Assembly: GCA_020849795.1 (NCBI GenBank)
Contig: JADZFR010000023.1
Span: 53,462 to 117,461 of the forward strand
Direction of reading: 5' to 3'
Source of the DNA: Planctomycetota bacterium
GTDB taxonomy: Bacteria > Planctomycetota > UBA8742 > UBA2392
DNA: 64,000 bases
Part shown: in pieces, positions 15,968 through 25,550 of the stretch
How the letters are laid out: every line of letters starts with the position of its first letter
Position numbering within the stretch: position 1 is the stretch's first letter
Position numbers and translations under genes: made by a program
Notes under the pieces: model-generated
The model's database searches: none
The model's input: only the letters and a program-made list of their open reading frames with translations
Told to the model about the DNA's origin: nothing

Positions 15968-17569
15968 CTATCGATTCGGGAAGCGCGGCTTGGGATCAAC
16001 CTTGGCCGCTTCGGGCTCGTTGCTGTCGGGGTTCTCTTCGCTGATCAGCAGCACACCTTCCTGGCTGCAACGAAACTCGCCGGTGTTCTTGCCCGTCTCC
16101 GTGAGTTGCAGCTCACGGCTTACGCCGGCCAGAGTCAGCTTGACCGTCACTGTGTCCACGCGGTCGGCGTTCTTGTCTTTCGCAAGCTTCAGGACAATCC
16201 ATACCCGCCCGCCGGCTTCGCCTGACACGATCTTGTTCAGCACGACGGCCGAGATGGGTTTGAAATCCTTGTCGCAGAAGTTGAGGCCGGTGGTCACCAC
16301 AAGGTCCTTGGGCTGCGTGGCAAGCGAGCCGGGCGTGCCCTCGGTTTTTGCGGGCAGTGTGCCGGGCGCAATGCTGCCGGTACCGGCAACGCCTGCACCT
16401 GGACCGGACGCCCCCGGAACCGCCCTGGCCGGGGCGTCCGCCGGCGCGGCACCCTGCGGGCCGCCGGCCGGTTGAGCCTCAGCAGCGCGACCGATGGCAG
16501 GCGGCGGCACGGAACTCTGGCCCTTGCTCTCGACCTGTCCCGGGCGCGCGGTCGGCGCCGCTGGATTGCCCGGCTGGTTGTTGCGGTCGTTGCGATCGCG
16601 GCGCGAGGTGTCACCCGAGTTGCGGTTGGTGCCCCCGGGCAGATTTGAGTTGTCGATTCGGCCGGCAGGCGGCGGCGCGTCAGTCGAGCCACTGGGTTGC
16701 GAGCCGGTGTTGGCCGGGGGCTCCACCACGTCGTTGCTGCCCTCAATCGTGGTTTTGGCAGTGAACGCGTTAACCACAAGCGCGGACTGGTTAGAGAGGG
16801 CGCCGCCCGTGACCTCACAGGCAAGGTCACCCGGAACTCCGCCGGCGGGCGTAAACAACGCCGTCATGTACTTGATGCCGGTTATGCGCACAGAGACGTC
16901 ATTCTGCGCGGCGTTACCAATGCTGAAAGTGAATACGGTGTTGGCCGTTTCAAGCTTTGGCGGATTGATGTCGGCGCCGCCGCCGTCGGGTACCGGGGCC
17001 TCGCTGAACGTGGTGCCGGTGGGCGCGGTGATGCGCACCGTGCCAGTAATGCGGCCGCTGATGACGATCGTGCCCGCCTTCTGGACTTCCTGCACGTTCA
17101 CGCGCACCAAAAGCACTTCTTCTACCGATAGCTTGGCCTGGCTGCCCGTCACGGGCTGAGGCCCGGCAATGCCAAGTGTGCCGCGCAGCGTCTTGAGCAC
17201 CGTGCTGCCGTTTACGCCGAACAACTCCACCTTGACCTCGATGGTTCCGAACGCGCTGTCCTCTATGCTGACGCGGCACTCGGCTTCGTTCTGGTTCAGG
17301 ATGATGAAGCTGCCCGGCACCAGCGTGGCACCAGCCGAAAACTTGACGTTGGGCAACTTGCTGCTGCTGTTGGAAAACCCCGACGCCGTGGTGGCAATCA
17401 GGCGAATGGCCACGTTCTTGGCGCCGCTGGGCAGCGTGCCCGGTTCAATGACAAACGACTCTTTGGATGCTGACGCCGGCGGGGCTGTCTGAGCGGCGAG
17501 CGCGGGACAGAACAGTGCGGCCGCAATCAGCAGCCACTTCAGCAGCCTGGTCGGTACCTTGATCGTCAT
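15968..17569 (-). CDS. Secreted protein of unknown function with a long disordered linker
   Basis: A 533-residue protein with a signal peptide (LLKWLLIAAALFCPALAAQ). Its N-terminal half (~30-290) is beta-rich with repeats of the type KLPNVKFSAGATLVPGSF. A Pro/Gly/Asn/Ala-rich low-complexity region (~295-430) leads to a small C-terminal beta domain (~430-520) with one Cys pair (LNFCDKDF, EFRCSQEG). Not recognised as any family. The gene starts 3 nt after the CorC-type stop codon, with GGAGAG inside that gene's end, so both should be translated from one message. Confidence 0.7.
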   Translation of the reverse strand: MTIKVPTRLLKWLLIAAALFCPALAAQTAPPASASKESFVIEPGTLPSGAKNVAIRLIATTASGFSNSSSKLPNVKFSAGATLVPGSFIILNQNEAECRVSIEDSAFGTIEVKVELFGVNGSTVLKTLRGTLGIAGPQPVTGSQAKLSVEEVLLVRVNVQEVQKAGTIVISGRITGTVRITAPTGTTFSEAPVPDGGGADINPPKLETANTVFTFSIGNAAQNDVSVRITGIKYMTALFTPAGGVPGDLACEVTGGALSNQSALVVNAFTAKTTIEGSNDVVEPPANTGSQPSGSTDAPPPAGRIDNSNLPGGTNRNSGDTSRRDRNDRNNQPGNPAAPTARPGQVESKGQSSVPPPAIGRAAEAQPAGGPQGAAPADAPARAVPGASGPGAGVAGTGSIAPGTLPAKTEGTPGSLATQPKDLVVTTGLNFCDKDFKPISAVVLNKIVSGEAGGRVWIVLKLAKDKNADRVDTVTVKLTLAGVSRELQLTETGKNTGEFRCSQEGVLLISEENPDSNEPEAAKVDPKPRFPNR

Positions 17570-17572
17570 GGC

Positions 17573-18991
17573 TCACTCTCCGTCATTCCCGCTTGCCAGC
17601 TCTGGCGATGCGTCGTCTTGCGCACCCGGGGCGACCTTGTCCGCGGCCTTCAGTACGCCGGTCTGGCGAGCTGCCTTGCGTCTAGCGCTCAACTCTGCTT
17701 CTGCGGCCTCTGCTTCCTGCTGCGAAAGCACCCGAATTCGCACGCGTTTGACACGGTGGCCCCCCACGCGCGAAGCCGTGATCTGCAACCCATGATACGT
17801 CGTCGTGTCGCCTTCGGACGGGATATTCCCGAACGCCTTCAGGGCCAACCCGGCGGCGGTGTCAAAACCCTCAAGTACTTCCGGGGCAAGGGTTACGCCA
17901 AGCCGGGCCATCAGCCGCTCGTCTGTTACGCGCCCGTCTACTTCCCAAGTGACGCCGTCGATGCGCTCAAAGGGCGTTTCAATCACGTCGTACTCGTCGT
18001 CGATGCGACCGACGAGCATTTCGACGACGTCTTCCAGCGTGATCAAGCCGGCTGTGCCCCCGTACTCATCAAGAGCAATAGCCATGTGTGTGCGCTGGGC
18101 GCGCATCTCGCTGAGCAAGTCACCGATGAACATGGATGAAGGGACAAACAGCGGCTTGTGCAGGTAGTTGACGACATCGAACCCGCGCCCTGCACCGGGG
18201 TCGTGTCGGAAGAACTCTTTGAAGTTGAGCACGCCGACAATGTCGTCCAGGTCGCCCGAATACATGGGAATGCGCGTGAAGGCCGTTTTCTGGAAAAACG
18301 CCCGTATCTCTTCCAGCGAGGCGTTCACTTCCAAGGCCTGGATATCGATACGCGGCAGCATGATCTCGCGCACGCGCGTATCGTTAAGCTGGCTGGCGCG
18401 CTGGATGAGCGCCTGCTCCATGCTGTCGATCACGCCTGCTTCGGCGGACAGGCTTGCCAGCGCGTGGATTTCGCGAACGTCAAAGATGTCCTGCGCGCCA
18501 GGCTTTTCTCCCATCAGGCGCAGCGCCGCGTTGCTCAACAGGCTCAGCACGCGCGTGGCCGGCGCGGTCACGAACATAAGCAGGGCCACCGGGTACGCCG
18601 ACGCCAGCGCCCAACGCACGCGAACTGCAACGGCAATGGACTTGGGTAGCACTTCACCGAATGTCAGCAGAAAGACCACTGCCAGCAACGAGGCCAGAAT
18701 CGGGCCGGCCCAGTGCGGCAGAATCGCGCTGCCCTGGATCATGCCGTCAAAGACCACGGTCGCGTACACCGCCAGCACGGTGTTGACGATGTTGTTGGCG
18801 ACCAGCAGCGCCGCAATGACGCGGCCCTTGTGGGTAAGCAGCTTGCGCAGGCGGACGGCGCGGGAGTCACCCTCATTTGCAAGATGCGCAAGCGTGGCGT
18901 CAGAGACGGCAGTCAGGGCCGTCTCAGTGCCGGAGACCAACCCCGACAGCGTGAGCAGCAAGAGGAAGATGAGCGCCGATAAGGGGTCCAC
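17573..18991 (-). CDS. CNNM/CorC (HlyC/CorC) family membrane protein
   Basis: A 472-residue protein of the CorC/YfjD hemolysin-type family. A DUF21 membrane domain with several hydrophobic helices (~1-180; SGTETAL and FGEVLPKSIAV are typical) is followed by a CBS pair (~205-330; ITLEDVVEMLVGRIDDEYD) and a C-terminal CorC_HlyC domain (~340-430). Members export Mg2+ or Co2+. The start is GTG at 18991 with a weak GGCGGGAC upstream. It is coupled to the downstream secreted-protein gene. A Glu/Ala/Arg-rich tail after ~435 is extra. Confidence 0.9.
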   Translation of the reverse strand: MDPLSALIFLLLLTLSGLVSGTETALTAVSDATLAHLANEGDSRAVRLRKLLTHKGRVIAALLVANNIVNTVLAVYATVVFDGMIQGSAILPHWAGPILASLLAVVFLLTFGEVLPKSIAVAVRVRWALASAYPVALLMFVTAPATRVLSLLSNAALRLMGEKPGAQDIFDVREIHALASLSAEAGVIDSMEQALIQRASQLNDTRVREIMLPRIDIQALEVNASLEEIRAFFQKTAFTRIPMYSGDLDDIVGVLNFKEFFRHDPGAGRGFDVVNYLHKPLFVPSSMFIGDLLSEMRAQRTHMAIALDEYGGTAGLITLEDVVEMLVGRIDDEYDVIETPFERIDGVTWEVDGRVTDERLMARLGVTLAPEVLEGFDTAAGLALKAFGNIPSEGDTTTYHGLQITASRVGGHRVKRVRIRVLSQQEAEAAEAELSARRKAARQTGVLKAADKVAPGAQDDASPELASGNDGE

Positions 18992-19087
18992 GTCCCGCCG
19001 TTCATTCCGCCGAAAGCACGGAAGCGATGCACCTGCATTGTCAAACCAAACGCCGCCATGCGCCGGGGGTGCCCTGCGCGCGTGCGC

Positions 19088-21937
19088 CTATCTCCGGCCT
19101 TTGGCGGCACGCGTGTCTTTGAACTCGGTCTCAAGGCGCTTGATCAGGTCGTTGGCTGCCTTCTGGTCGCCCGCAAGGCCGGCGATGTCGGCCCGTGCGA
19201 GCAGGTGCCACGCGTAATACTCACGCAGCAGCGGATGAAAGCGGTTGCCGACCGGTATCTTTCCGGCCCACGCGTACTCGATGAACGAAAATGACGGCTC
19301 GTAGGCCTCCATGTCCATCATCCACGCGAACACGCCCAGAATCGCCGGCGGGCCCGATGGCGTGGCCTTCAGCAACTGCTGCTTGAAGCCGTCGTCAGCC
19401 TTGAACAGGTGCTCCATCGCCTGTGCCAGCACCAGCCGCTTGGCGCGCGTGTTGAACTCGCCGGCGCTGAGCGACTTGATCTCGCTGCCTTGCACGGCTT
19501 GCAGTTTCCACTGCACGTCCTGCAGGGTGCCTTCAACGACCATGATGATTGGCGTCTCGCCGCCGCCCAGCAGGGCAGCCACGTCGGCGGGCCACGGCGC
19601 TGCTTTCAGAATGCCGGTCTTCTGCTTCGGCAATGCCGGAAGAGATGCAGCCAGAATCTGCAGTGACTCAAAGATCAGCTTGGTTTGGTCCAGTCGCAGC
19701 TGGATGTCATCGCGCAGCACCTTGAACCTCTCGCTGCTGCCGTAAGTAATGAAGTCCGGGTCGCTCAGCTTGAAGTTGTCCATCGCGTCATTGGCGGCTT
19801 TGAAGTTGCCATTCGCGACGTTCTGGCGCGACTCATTCAATGCGGCGTTCAGCTTTTCGCCAGAGCGCTTGGCAGCCTCGTCAAGCCGCAGCCGTTCCTC
19901 ACGGTCGGCCTCGGTGGTCAGGTCTTTAGCCTTCTTCTCAAGACGGGCCGCGAGTTCGCCAAGGCGCTTCTTGCCGTTGGATTCATCGCACGTCTCTTCG
20001 GTTTCACGCACGCGCTTGGCGATGCCCTGCAGGCTCGCAACGCGCAGCAGGATTTCCTGCTTGTCGGCTTCGCGTTCCTCGCGCTCGATGCGTTGCACGA
20101 ACTCGCGCAGCACGGTGTCGCAACGCGTCTTGTAGGTGGACTGCAGAAACTCCTCGAACTGTTTGACCAGCTGGGTGATCTTCTCGTCCTTGTTGTCTTT
20201 CCACTTGGTGACGAACGCGGCAATGGGCTCTTTGGCGGCCTCGAATTTGAAGTCCTCGATCAACGCCATAACCTCGCGCCAGGCGTCGTCGTACTGGGTC
20301 TGGGCCGTCGCAAAACCCTCAAGCATCTCCATGCGCTTGGCCCAGATCTGGTCGCGCAGGTCCTGCAGTTGTTTCAACAGGTCGGGGCTGGCCTTTGCCT
20401 TCTGCTCTTTCAGCACCTGGTCAATGCGTTCGATGTCCTTATCCAGCTCTTCTGGCCTGCCTGGCGGGTTCTCCAGCAGGTACCGGGCAATGTTGATGCG
20501 CTCTTCCACTTTCTTGTTCGCGGCGACCATCTCGGGCGACTGTGTCGGGTCGCTGTTCGCCGGCGGAGTGTTCGACGAATTGTTCACGCCACTGATCGGC
20601 TCGCTGTTGTTGTTCTCAAGCGGATCGGACCCGCCGAACAGCACAAAGCCGATGCTGATCACCGCCGCCAGCACCGCCGCCGCCGCCGCGATGCCCGCGA
20701 TCGCGATGCTGCGCTTGCTCTTCTGCTCGGCGATGCGCTGGGACTGGTCGGGGGAGAGCGCCGTCACGCGGTTGGCAAACGCGCTTCCGTCGCTGGCAGA
20801 CTTGCGCGCGGACAGGTTCTCGAAGTCGGCGAGGTCGCTGGAAATCTCGCTGGCGTGCTGGTAGCGCTCAGCCGGATTCTTGATCAGCATGCGGTCAATG
20901 ATGCGCTTGATGCCTTCCGGGCAATCCGGCACCCAGTCGGTGATCGGCGGGTGCTGTTCACGCACCTGCTTTTTCAAGATCTCTTTGACCGTTGAGCCCG
21001 TGAACATGGTCTTGCCGCTGAGCATGCGGTACAGCGTGGCGCCCAGCGCGTAAATGTCGGCGCGGTGATCGATCGGTTTGCCCATCGCCTGCTCAGGCGC
21101 GATGTAGTGCGGTGTGCCGAACACGCCGTCCTGCTCGGCCTGCAGCTCGACGGTGCTCATCGCCAGCCCCAGGTCACCGAGTTTTACGGTCAGGTCCTCC
21201 ATGACCATGAGGTTGTCGGGCTTGATATCGCGATGGACCAGGCCCTTGCGCTCGGCGTAATCGAGCGCCGAGCACGCGTCACGAATGATCTTGACCGCGC
21301 GCGGCAGCGGGATCTGGCGAATCGCCTGCAGCTCTTCCAGCACGCTGCCCTTGGCGGCGAATTCCATGCTGAAGAAGTAGTTGCCCTCTTCGTCGCCGAC
21401 GTCGTACACCTGGATGATGTTCGGGTGGTTCAACCCGCCCGCCGCGCGAGCCTCTTTCACGAACATCTCGCAGAACTTTTCGTCTTTCACCAGGTCCTGC
21501 GACAGCACCTTCAGCGCCACGGTGCGACCCAGACTGAGCTGCGTGGCCTTGTACACCGTGCCCATGGCGCCACGGCCCAGGCGCTCTTCGATGCGGTAGC
21601 CGCCCACCGCGTGCCCGATCAAGCCGCCCTTTTTGTCGGTCTGCTCGTCGGGCAGCCATGACAGCAGCGTTTCACCGACCTGGATGCTGTCGCCGAACTG
21701 CAGCTTGTGCGCGCCCTCGGCTTTGCGGCCGTTGACGAGGGTGCCGTTGGCGCTTTGCAGGTCCTTGAGGCCGAAGATGCTGCCCTTGCTGGCAATCAGG
21801 AAGTGGCGCCGCGACGCCATGTTATCGGACAGCTGCAGGTCGGCGGCCTTGTCGCGGCCGGCAACGACCTGCTGCCCCGTGGCGACGGAGACGGCTTTGC
21901 CGCGGTCAGGTCCTTTTTCGACTAGCAGGCGTGGCAT
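19088..21937 (-). CDS. FHA-domain receptor Ser/Thr protein kinase
   Basis: A 949-residue fusion. The FHA domain (~1-100) has GRDKAADLQLSDNMASRRH and SANGTLVNG. A Hanks-type kinase (~112-375) has GRGAMG, K143 in VALKVL, HRDIKPDN with D237, and APE in IAPEQA. The metal-binding motif reads DLG (D255) instead of DFG. One membrane helix follows (~415-440), then a Glu/Lys-rich coiled-coil extracytoplasmic region (~480-760) and a C-terminal alpha domain. Unlike most FHA-kinases, the phosphopeptide reader sits ahead of the kinase on the same chain, so it may bind its own activation loop. It stands alone, with GAGGA before the ATG. The input signal is unknown. Confidence 0.92.
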   Translation of the reverse strand: MPRLLVEKGPDRGKAVSVATGQQVVAGRDKAADLQLSDNMASRRHFLIASKGSIFGLKDLQSANGTLVNGRKAEGAHKLQFGDSIQVGETLLSWLPDEQTDKKGGLIGHAVGGYRIEERLGRGAMGTVYKATQLSLGRTVALKVLSQDLVKDEKFCEMFVKEARAAGGLNHPNIIQVYDVGDEEGNYFFSMEFAAKGSVLEELQAIRQIPLPRAVKIIRDACSALDYAERKGLVHRDIKPDNLMVMEDLTVKLGDLGLAMSTVELQAEQDGVFGTPHYIAPEQAMGKPIDHRADIYALGATLYRMLSGKTMFTGSTVKEILKKQVREQHPPITDWVPDCPEGIKRIIDRMLIKNPAERYQHASEISSDLADFENLSARKSASDGSAFANRVTALSPDQSQRIAEQKSKRSIAIAGIAAAAAVLAAVISIGFVLFGGSDPLENNNSEPISGVNNSSNTPPANSDPTQSPEMVAANKKVEERINIARYLLENPPGRPEELDKDIERIDQVLKEQKAKASPDLLKQLQDLRDQIWAKRMEMLEGFATAQTQYDDAWREVMALIEDFKFEAAKEPIAAFVTKWKDNKDEKITQLVKQFEEFLQSTYKTRCDTVLREFVQRIEREEREADKQEILLRVASLQGIAKRVRETEETCDESNGKKRLGELAARLEKKAKDLTTEADREERLRLDEAAKRSGEKLNAALNESRQNVANGNFKAANDAMDNFKLSDPDFITYGSSERFKVLRDDIQLRLDQTKLIFESLQILAASLPALPKQKTGILKAAPWPADVAALLGGGETPIIMVVEGTLQDVQWKLQAVQGSEIKSLSAGEFNTRAKRLVLAQAMEHLFKADDGFKQQLLKATPSGPPAILGVFAWMMDMEAYEPSFSFIEYAWAGKIPVGNRFHPLLREYYAWHLLARADIAGLAGDQKAANDLIKRLETEFKDTRAAKGRR

Positions 21938-21964
21938 GTGTCCTCAGCCCCGGAGCGCAAACAA

Positions 21965-21994
21965 CCCCATGACGGCAAATGCCGTCACAAGGGG
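21965..21994 (-). terminator. Terminator between methyltransferase and FHA-kinase genes
   Basis: Perfect arms TGACGGCA/TGCCGTCA with an AA centre, extended by CCCC/GGGG outer pairs after a small internal loop. It lies ~80 nt past the methyltransferase stop, and the minus strand continues TTGTTTG. Confidence 0.55.
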
Positions 21995-22072
21995 AGAATG
22001 CGCCATCAATCTGCAAGTATCTATGCAATGTGTGCTTAGGTCAACGCGTCGTTGCCGGCCCGTGCGGACGAT

Positions 22073-23215
22073 TCAGCGGCATTTGATGAGAAAAAGCTGC
22101 TCTTTGACGTGCAGGCTGCGGTTTTGGAGGTTGCGGCTGCCACGAAACGTGTTGTACGTGCGCTCAAGCACCCGAACGTGCCCGCGACGGGCCAGAATGT
22201 CGCGCATTTCATCGGGCGTTACAAAGCCCTCGTTGCTGTACGAGACCAGGATGTAACGGGCGTCAGTGTTTTCGACCAGGTCGGCCAAGGTCCGCGGCGC
22301 TGCGCCAGACCGGTTGTAGTCACTGCGCTTCCAGTCGGCCGGAATCCCGCTGACGGCGCTGACCCGCTGCGGGCGCTGATAGTCACACAGCAGGTTCAGC
22401 ATGAAGTAATTGCTGCCGTAAGGGTGCTGGTTGTAGGGCGGGTCAAAGTAGGCGACATCGACCGGGCCGATATTGCGTACAAGCTGGTTGGCATCCTGGC
22501 AGTGCACGGCGACTTCGCTCGTATGGCGACTGAACACTGGAAAGGGCAGTTCGATCCGGCCCATGATGCGGGCAAGGGCGTCGCCGGCGCTGCCGCCAAA
22601 GCAGCCAACCCCGGTGTTCCGGTCCTTGTAGAAACCTTTGAACACGCCTGACGTGTTGGCACGAACTGAAGCTGCGCTCAGCAAGGGTGCCAACAGAAAC
22701 GGCTGCATCCAGTTCGGCAGGTCGCCGATGAATCCGCGATAGGTGTCCAGCCGCCGCGCATTCTCGACGGTGTAGAACACGCGCTCGCCGGGCTGGATGT
22801 TGCGGTCGTCCGCCGGGGCGTAGTTGCGGCGAATGATGCCGGTATTGATCGGGCGGCGTTCAGTGGCTGCGCAGACTTCGTGGTGGGCCGCCTGCAGTTC
22901 CTGGAGCTTTATGGTGTCAGCGTTGGCCAGGTAGCACGTTGCGATGACGCCGGCATAAGTCTCGAGATCGTTCGAAATCAGTCGGCGCGCAAATTGCTTG
23001 AAGTAGCGCGACACGATGCCCGAGCCCGCGAATGCATCCAGCATGTCCAGGCGGTCGGCTCGCAGTTCGCGTCGCACGATTGCAAGCGCTTCCCCGATGA
23101 AGGGCAGAAGCGCCCGCTTGTTGCCAATGCAGGTGATGAGCTGCGATGTCAGGTAGGCCGGGTTCTCGGCGTGGGCCGACAGTTTGGCCGGAGTTTCCAG
23201 AACTCGTGGCGCCAT
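22073..23215 (-). CDS. D12-class N6-adenine DNA methyltransferase
   Basis: A 380-residue DNA adenine methyltransferase of the D12 (Dam-like) class. AdoMet-binding motif I is LDAFAGSGIVSRYFK, preceded by YLTSQLITCIGNKRALLPFI. Catalytic motif IV is DPPY in VAYFDPPYNQHPYGSNYF. No restriction nuclease, specificity subunit or phage gene lies beside it, so it looks like an orphan methylase. ATG 23215 was chosen for GGGGGAG upstream; the longer frame is GC-biased noise. That Shine-Dalgarno partly sits in the arm of a GCAA-capped hairpin. It follows greA by 52 bp. Confidence 0.9.
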   Translation of the reverse strand: MAPRVLETPAKLSAHAENPAYLTSQLITCIGNKRALLPFIGEALAIVRRELRADRLDMLDAFAGSGIVSRYFKQFARRLISNDLETYAGVIATCYLANADTIKLQELQAAHHEVCAATERRPINTGIIRRNYAPADDRNIQPGERVFYTVENARRLDTYRGFIGDLPNWMQPFLLAPLLSAASVRANTSGVFKGFYKDRNTGVGCFGGSAGDALARIMGRIELPFPVFSRHTSEVAVHCQDANQLVRNIGPVDVAYFDPPYNQHPYGSNYFMLNLLCDYQRPQRVSAVSGIPADWKRSDYNRSGAAPRTLADLVENTDARYILVSYSNEGFVTPDEMRDILARRGHVRVLERTYNTFRGSRNLQNRSLHVKEQLFLIKCR

Positions 23216-23224
23216 CCTGGTCTC

Positions 23225-23244
23225 CCCCGGCCTTGCGGCCGGGG
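23225..23244 (-). promoter_or_regulatory. GCAA-loop hairpin overlapping the methyltransferase Shine-Dalgarno
   Basis: On the minus strand CCCCGGCC pairs with GGCCGGGG over a GCAA (GNRA) tetraloop. The right arm runs straight into GGGGGAG, the ribosome site for ATG 23215. It could end greA transcripts weakly or limit methylase translation on a read-through message. Confidence 0.55.
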
Positions 23245-23267
23245 CTGCATCTGCACCGCCGCCTGTG

Positions 23268-25520
23268 CTACTCAGCGCGCTCCACGCTGATGATCTCGTA
23301 CTTGACCGCGCCCTCGGGCGTTTCGACCACGGCGGTCTCGCCCGGCACCTTGCCGAGAATGCCCTTTGCGATCGGGCTTTCGTTGTTGATGATGAAGCGC
23401 TCAAGGTCGGCCTCGTAGCGACCCAGGATCGTGTAAACCTTGGTTTTGCCGTCCTCGCGCTTGAGGGTGACCTTGGTGCCGAACCCGGCTTTGCTTGGGT
23501 CGATCTCTTCGGGCGCCACGACGCGCACGCGCTTGAGTTCGTCCATGATCTCTTTGGCCGCCTCTTTCAGGCGGCTTTCGCGTTCACGCGCGGCATCCAG
23601 CTCGGCGTTTTCGCTGATGTCGCCCATGGCCAGCGCCTCGCCGATCTGGCGGGCGACGTCGGGCAGTTCTTCTTCCTGGATGCGTTTGAGGTCGCCCTCG
23701 CGCTTGCGGCGGCCGTCTTCGGTAGCCAGGATCTCGCCGGACTCTTCTTCAGCCATCTCGGCGGCGCGCACCGCTACCTTGGCCTGCAACGCCGGGAACG
23801 TCTTCAGAATCACGTCGCGCAGCGCGCTGTTGTGAATGTCCGACAGACCGCGACAGCGGTTGACCTCATGCAGCACATGCCCCGCGCGCTCGTCGGACAA
23901 GCCACGCAGCGCCGTGGTCAGCAGCCGCGAGTTGCGCTCGGTCATGGCGCCGCGCAACGTGGCCAGCGTTTCTTTCAGCGCAGGCTCGCCGCGTTCAATA
24001 CGCGTGAGCACCTTGTTGATCACCCACAGCAGCTTGATGAACAGTTCGTGGGCAGGCGGCACGCTGAGGTCCTTGGGCAGGTCCATGCCGACGATCCCGC
24101 GGCGCACCAGCCACAACGTTTGCAGCGGGTACTTCTCGCCATCATCCTGCACGACCTCTAGGCTCTTCTTCAGCTCAGCGCCAAATTCGTTGTCCAGGAG
24201 CTGCTTGGCAATCCAGTCCCACAGCGACGAGACGTCCTTGAGAAACGCTGCGGCAAAGGTCACCTGCCAGCCGTTCTCGTTCAGCTTCATGTGGCGCGCA
24301 AGCGCGCGCTGCTGGTAGTCGTCATCCTTGATCAGTTCCAGGCGCTGCAGCAGCACGTCGCCGTCGCGCAGCAACTCATCCAGGTCATAGGCCAGCTCGA
24401 GGTCAGCGCCCGAGTCAGCTTTGCGCAAGTCGTCGCGAAGAAAGCCCACGATTATGCGCTCGCCGGCCAGTGAAGTTCCCTCACGCGAGCGGGCATCCAG
24501 TTCGATGTTGCGTTCAGCCAGGCGCTTGAACTCGCGGCCCATGTGTTGCAGCAGCGGTTGCCGCAGGTCACTCTTTTCCGAGTCACGCAGGTAGCGGCGC
24601 ATGACTTCAAGCTTCTGCAACAAACGCGGCGCGTTATCGAACTGTTCGCGCGTTTCGTCTTCCAGGGTCATCGCCGTAACAAGGCGCTCCACCGTCGGGT
24701 TCGTGCCGCTGCCCAGCTTGACGTACTGGTGCTTGGCAAGGTCTTTGCGCACCTCCGCCCACCACTTGCTCCAGGACTTGGCGTCAATCACCGCGGGCAC
24801 AAGCTCGGCTTTGATGCGCTTGAGCGTACTCTTGTTGTTGTGACCACGCAGGATGTTCAGCACCACCGCTTCAGGGTCGTCCTTGGAGCGCTGCTTCAAC
24901 CCGACCATGTCGGCTGCGCGCTGGACCATGATGTCGTCCTTGGGCAGTTTGCGGAAAAACTTGGCAGCCGCGCCCAGCTTGACGGCGTGATTCTCCTTGT
25001 TGGCAAAGTTGATCTTGAGCTGGTCGGCGTCGGCGTCGATTTCCTTGACCTGGCCCAGGCCCCAACCGGCGTCGTGGAACAACCAGTCACCGGGCTGGAA
25101 CTTCAGGTGGTCATACAGCGCCTTGACGAAGCGATTGTCATTGCCCTTTGCGGCGGCGTCTGCCCGCTCAACGATCAGCGGGTAGCCGGCAAGGTCTGAA
25201 AACGCGCTGCCAAACACCACTTCCGCAAGTGTGCGCTGGTTGGCGTTGCGGGGTGCGACGCGGGCAAGCTCGCCCAGCACGTGCACCGCCTTCATCTTCT
25301 CACCCATCGACTCGAGCTTGTTGACGACCTGCTCAAGCAGACTGCCCGCCTTCTCGCCGTGGCCGGCCTTGTTCAGCTTGTCGGCCAGCGAAAGGAAGGT
25401 CTCAATCTCGGTTGGGGCCTTTGCCAGGGCCTCGGCCCAGACACTTTCAATTTCGCCCAATTGCTCCTGCTTGATCAATTCAGTGATGCGGGCCGTCTCT
25501 TTGCTGATGCTGGTTACCAT
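23268..25520 (-). CDS. greA: Long-form transcript cleavage factor GreA (PVC-type fusion)
   Basis: A 750-residue protein with a GreA module at its C-terminus (~600-750). The coiled-coil tip shows GDISENAELDAA, keeping the acidic D and E that reach the RNA polymerase active site, and a C-terminal FKBP-like domain follows. The ~600-residue N-terminal part is alpha-helical with a small beta segment (FQPGDWLFHDAGWGLGQVKEI). Ordinary GreA is ~158 residues; Chlamydiae carry a similar ~715-residue form. GreA rescues backtracked polymerase. ATG 25520 lies ~60 nt after a strong promoter, with a terminator-like hairpin in the leader. Confidence 0.88.
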   Translation of the reverse strand: MVTSISKETARITELIKQEQLGEIESVWAEALAKAPTEIETFLSLADKLNKAGHGEKAGSLLEQVVNKLESMGEKMKAVHVLGELARVAPRNANQRTLAEVVFGSAFSDLAGYPLIVERADAAAKGNDNRFVKALYDHLKFQPGDWLFHDAGWGLGQVKEIDADADQLKINFANKENHAVKLGAAAKFFRKLPKDDIMVQRAADMVGLKQRSKDDPEAVVLNILRGHNNKSTLKRIKAELVPAVIDAKSWSKWWAEVRKDLAKHQYVKLGSGTNPTVERLVTAMTLEDETREQFDNAPRLLQKLEVMRRYLRDSEKSDLRQPLLQHMGREFKRLAERNIELDARSREGTSLAGERIIVGFLRDDLRKADSGADLELAYDLDELLRDGDVLLQRLELIKDDDYQQRALARHMKLNENGWQVTFAAAFLKDVSSLWDWIAKQLLDNEFGAELKKSLEVVQDDGEKYPLQTLWLVRRGIVGMDLPKDLSVPPAHELFIKLLWVINKVLTRIERGEPALKETLATLRGAMTERNSRLLTTALRGLSDERAGHVLHEVNRCRGLSDIHNSALRDVILKTFPALQAKVAVRAAEMAEEESGEILATEDGRRKREGDLKRIQEEELPDVARQIGEALAMGDISENAELDAARERESRLKEAAKEIMDELKRVRVVAPEEIDPSKAGFGTKVTLKREDGKTKVYTILGRYEADLERFIINNESPIAKGILGKVPGETAVVETPEGAVKYEIISVERAE

Positions 25521-25550
25521 GGCGGGTTTGCTCGCAAATTCGGTGGAATG

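Noticed and set aside
22073..23215. Type II restriction-modification system
   Set aside because: Only the methyltransferase is present; neighbours are greA and a kinase, with no nuclease-like gene.
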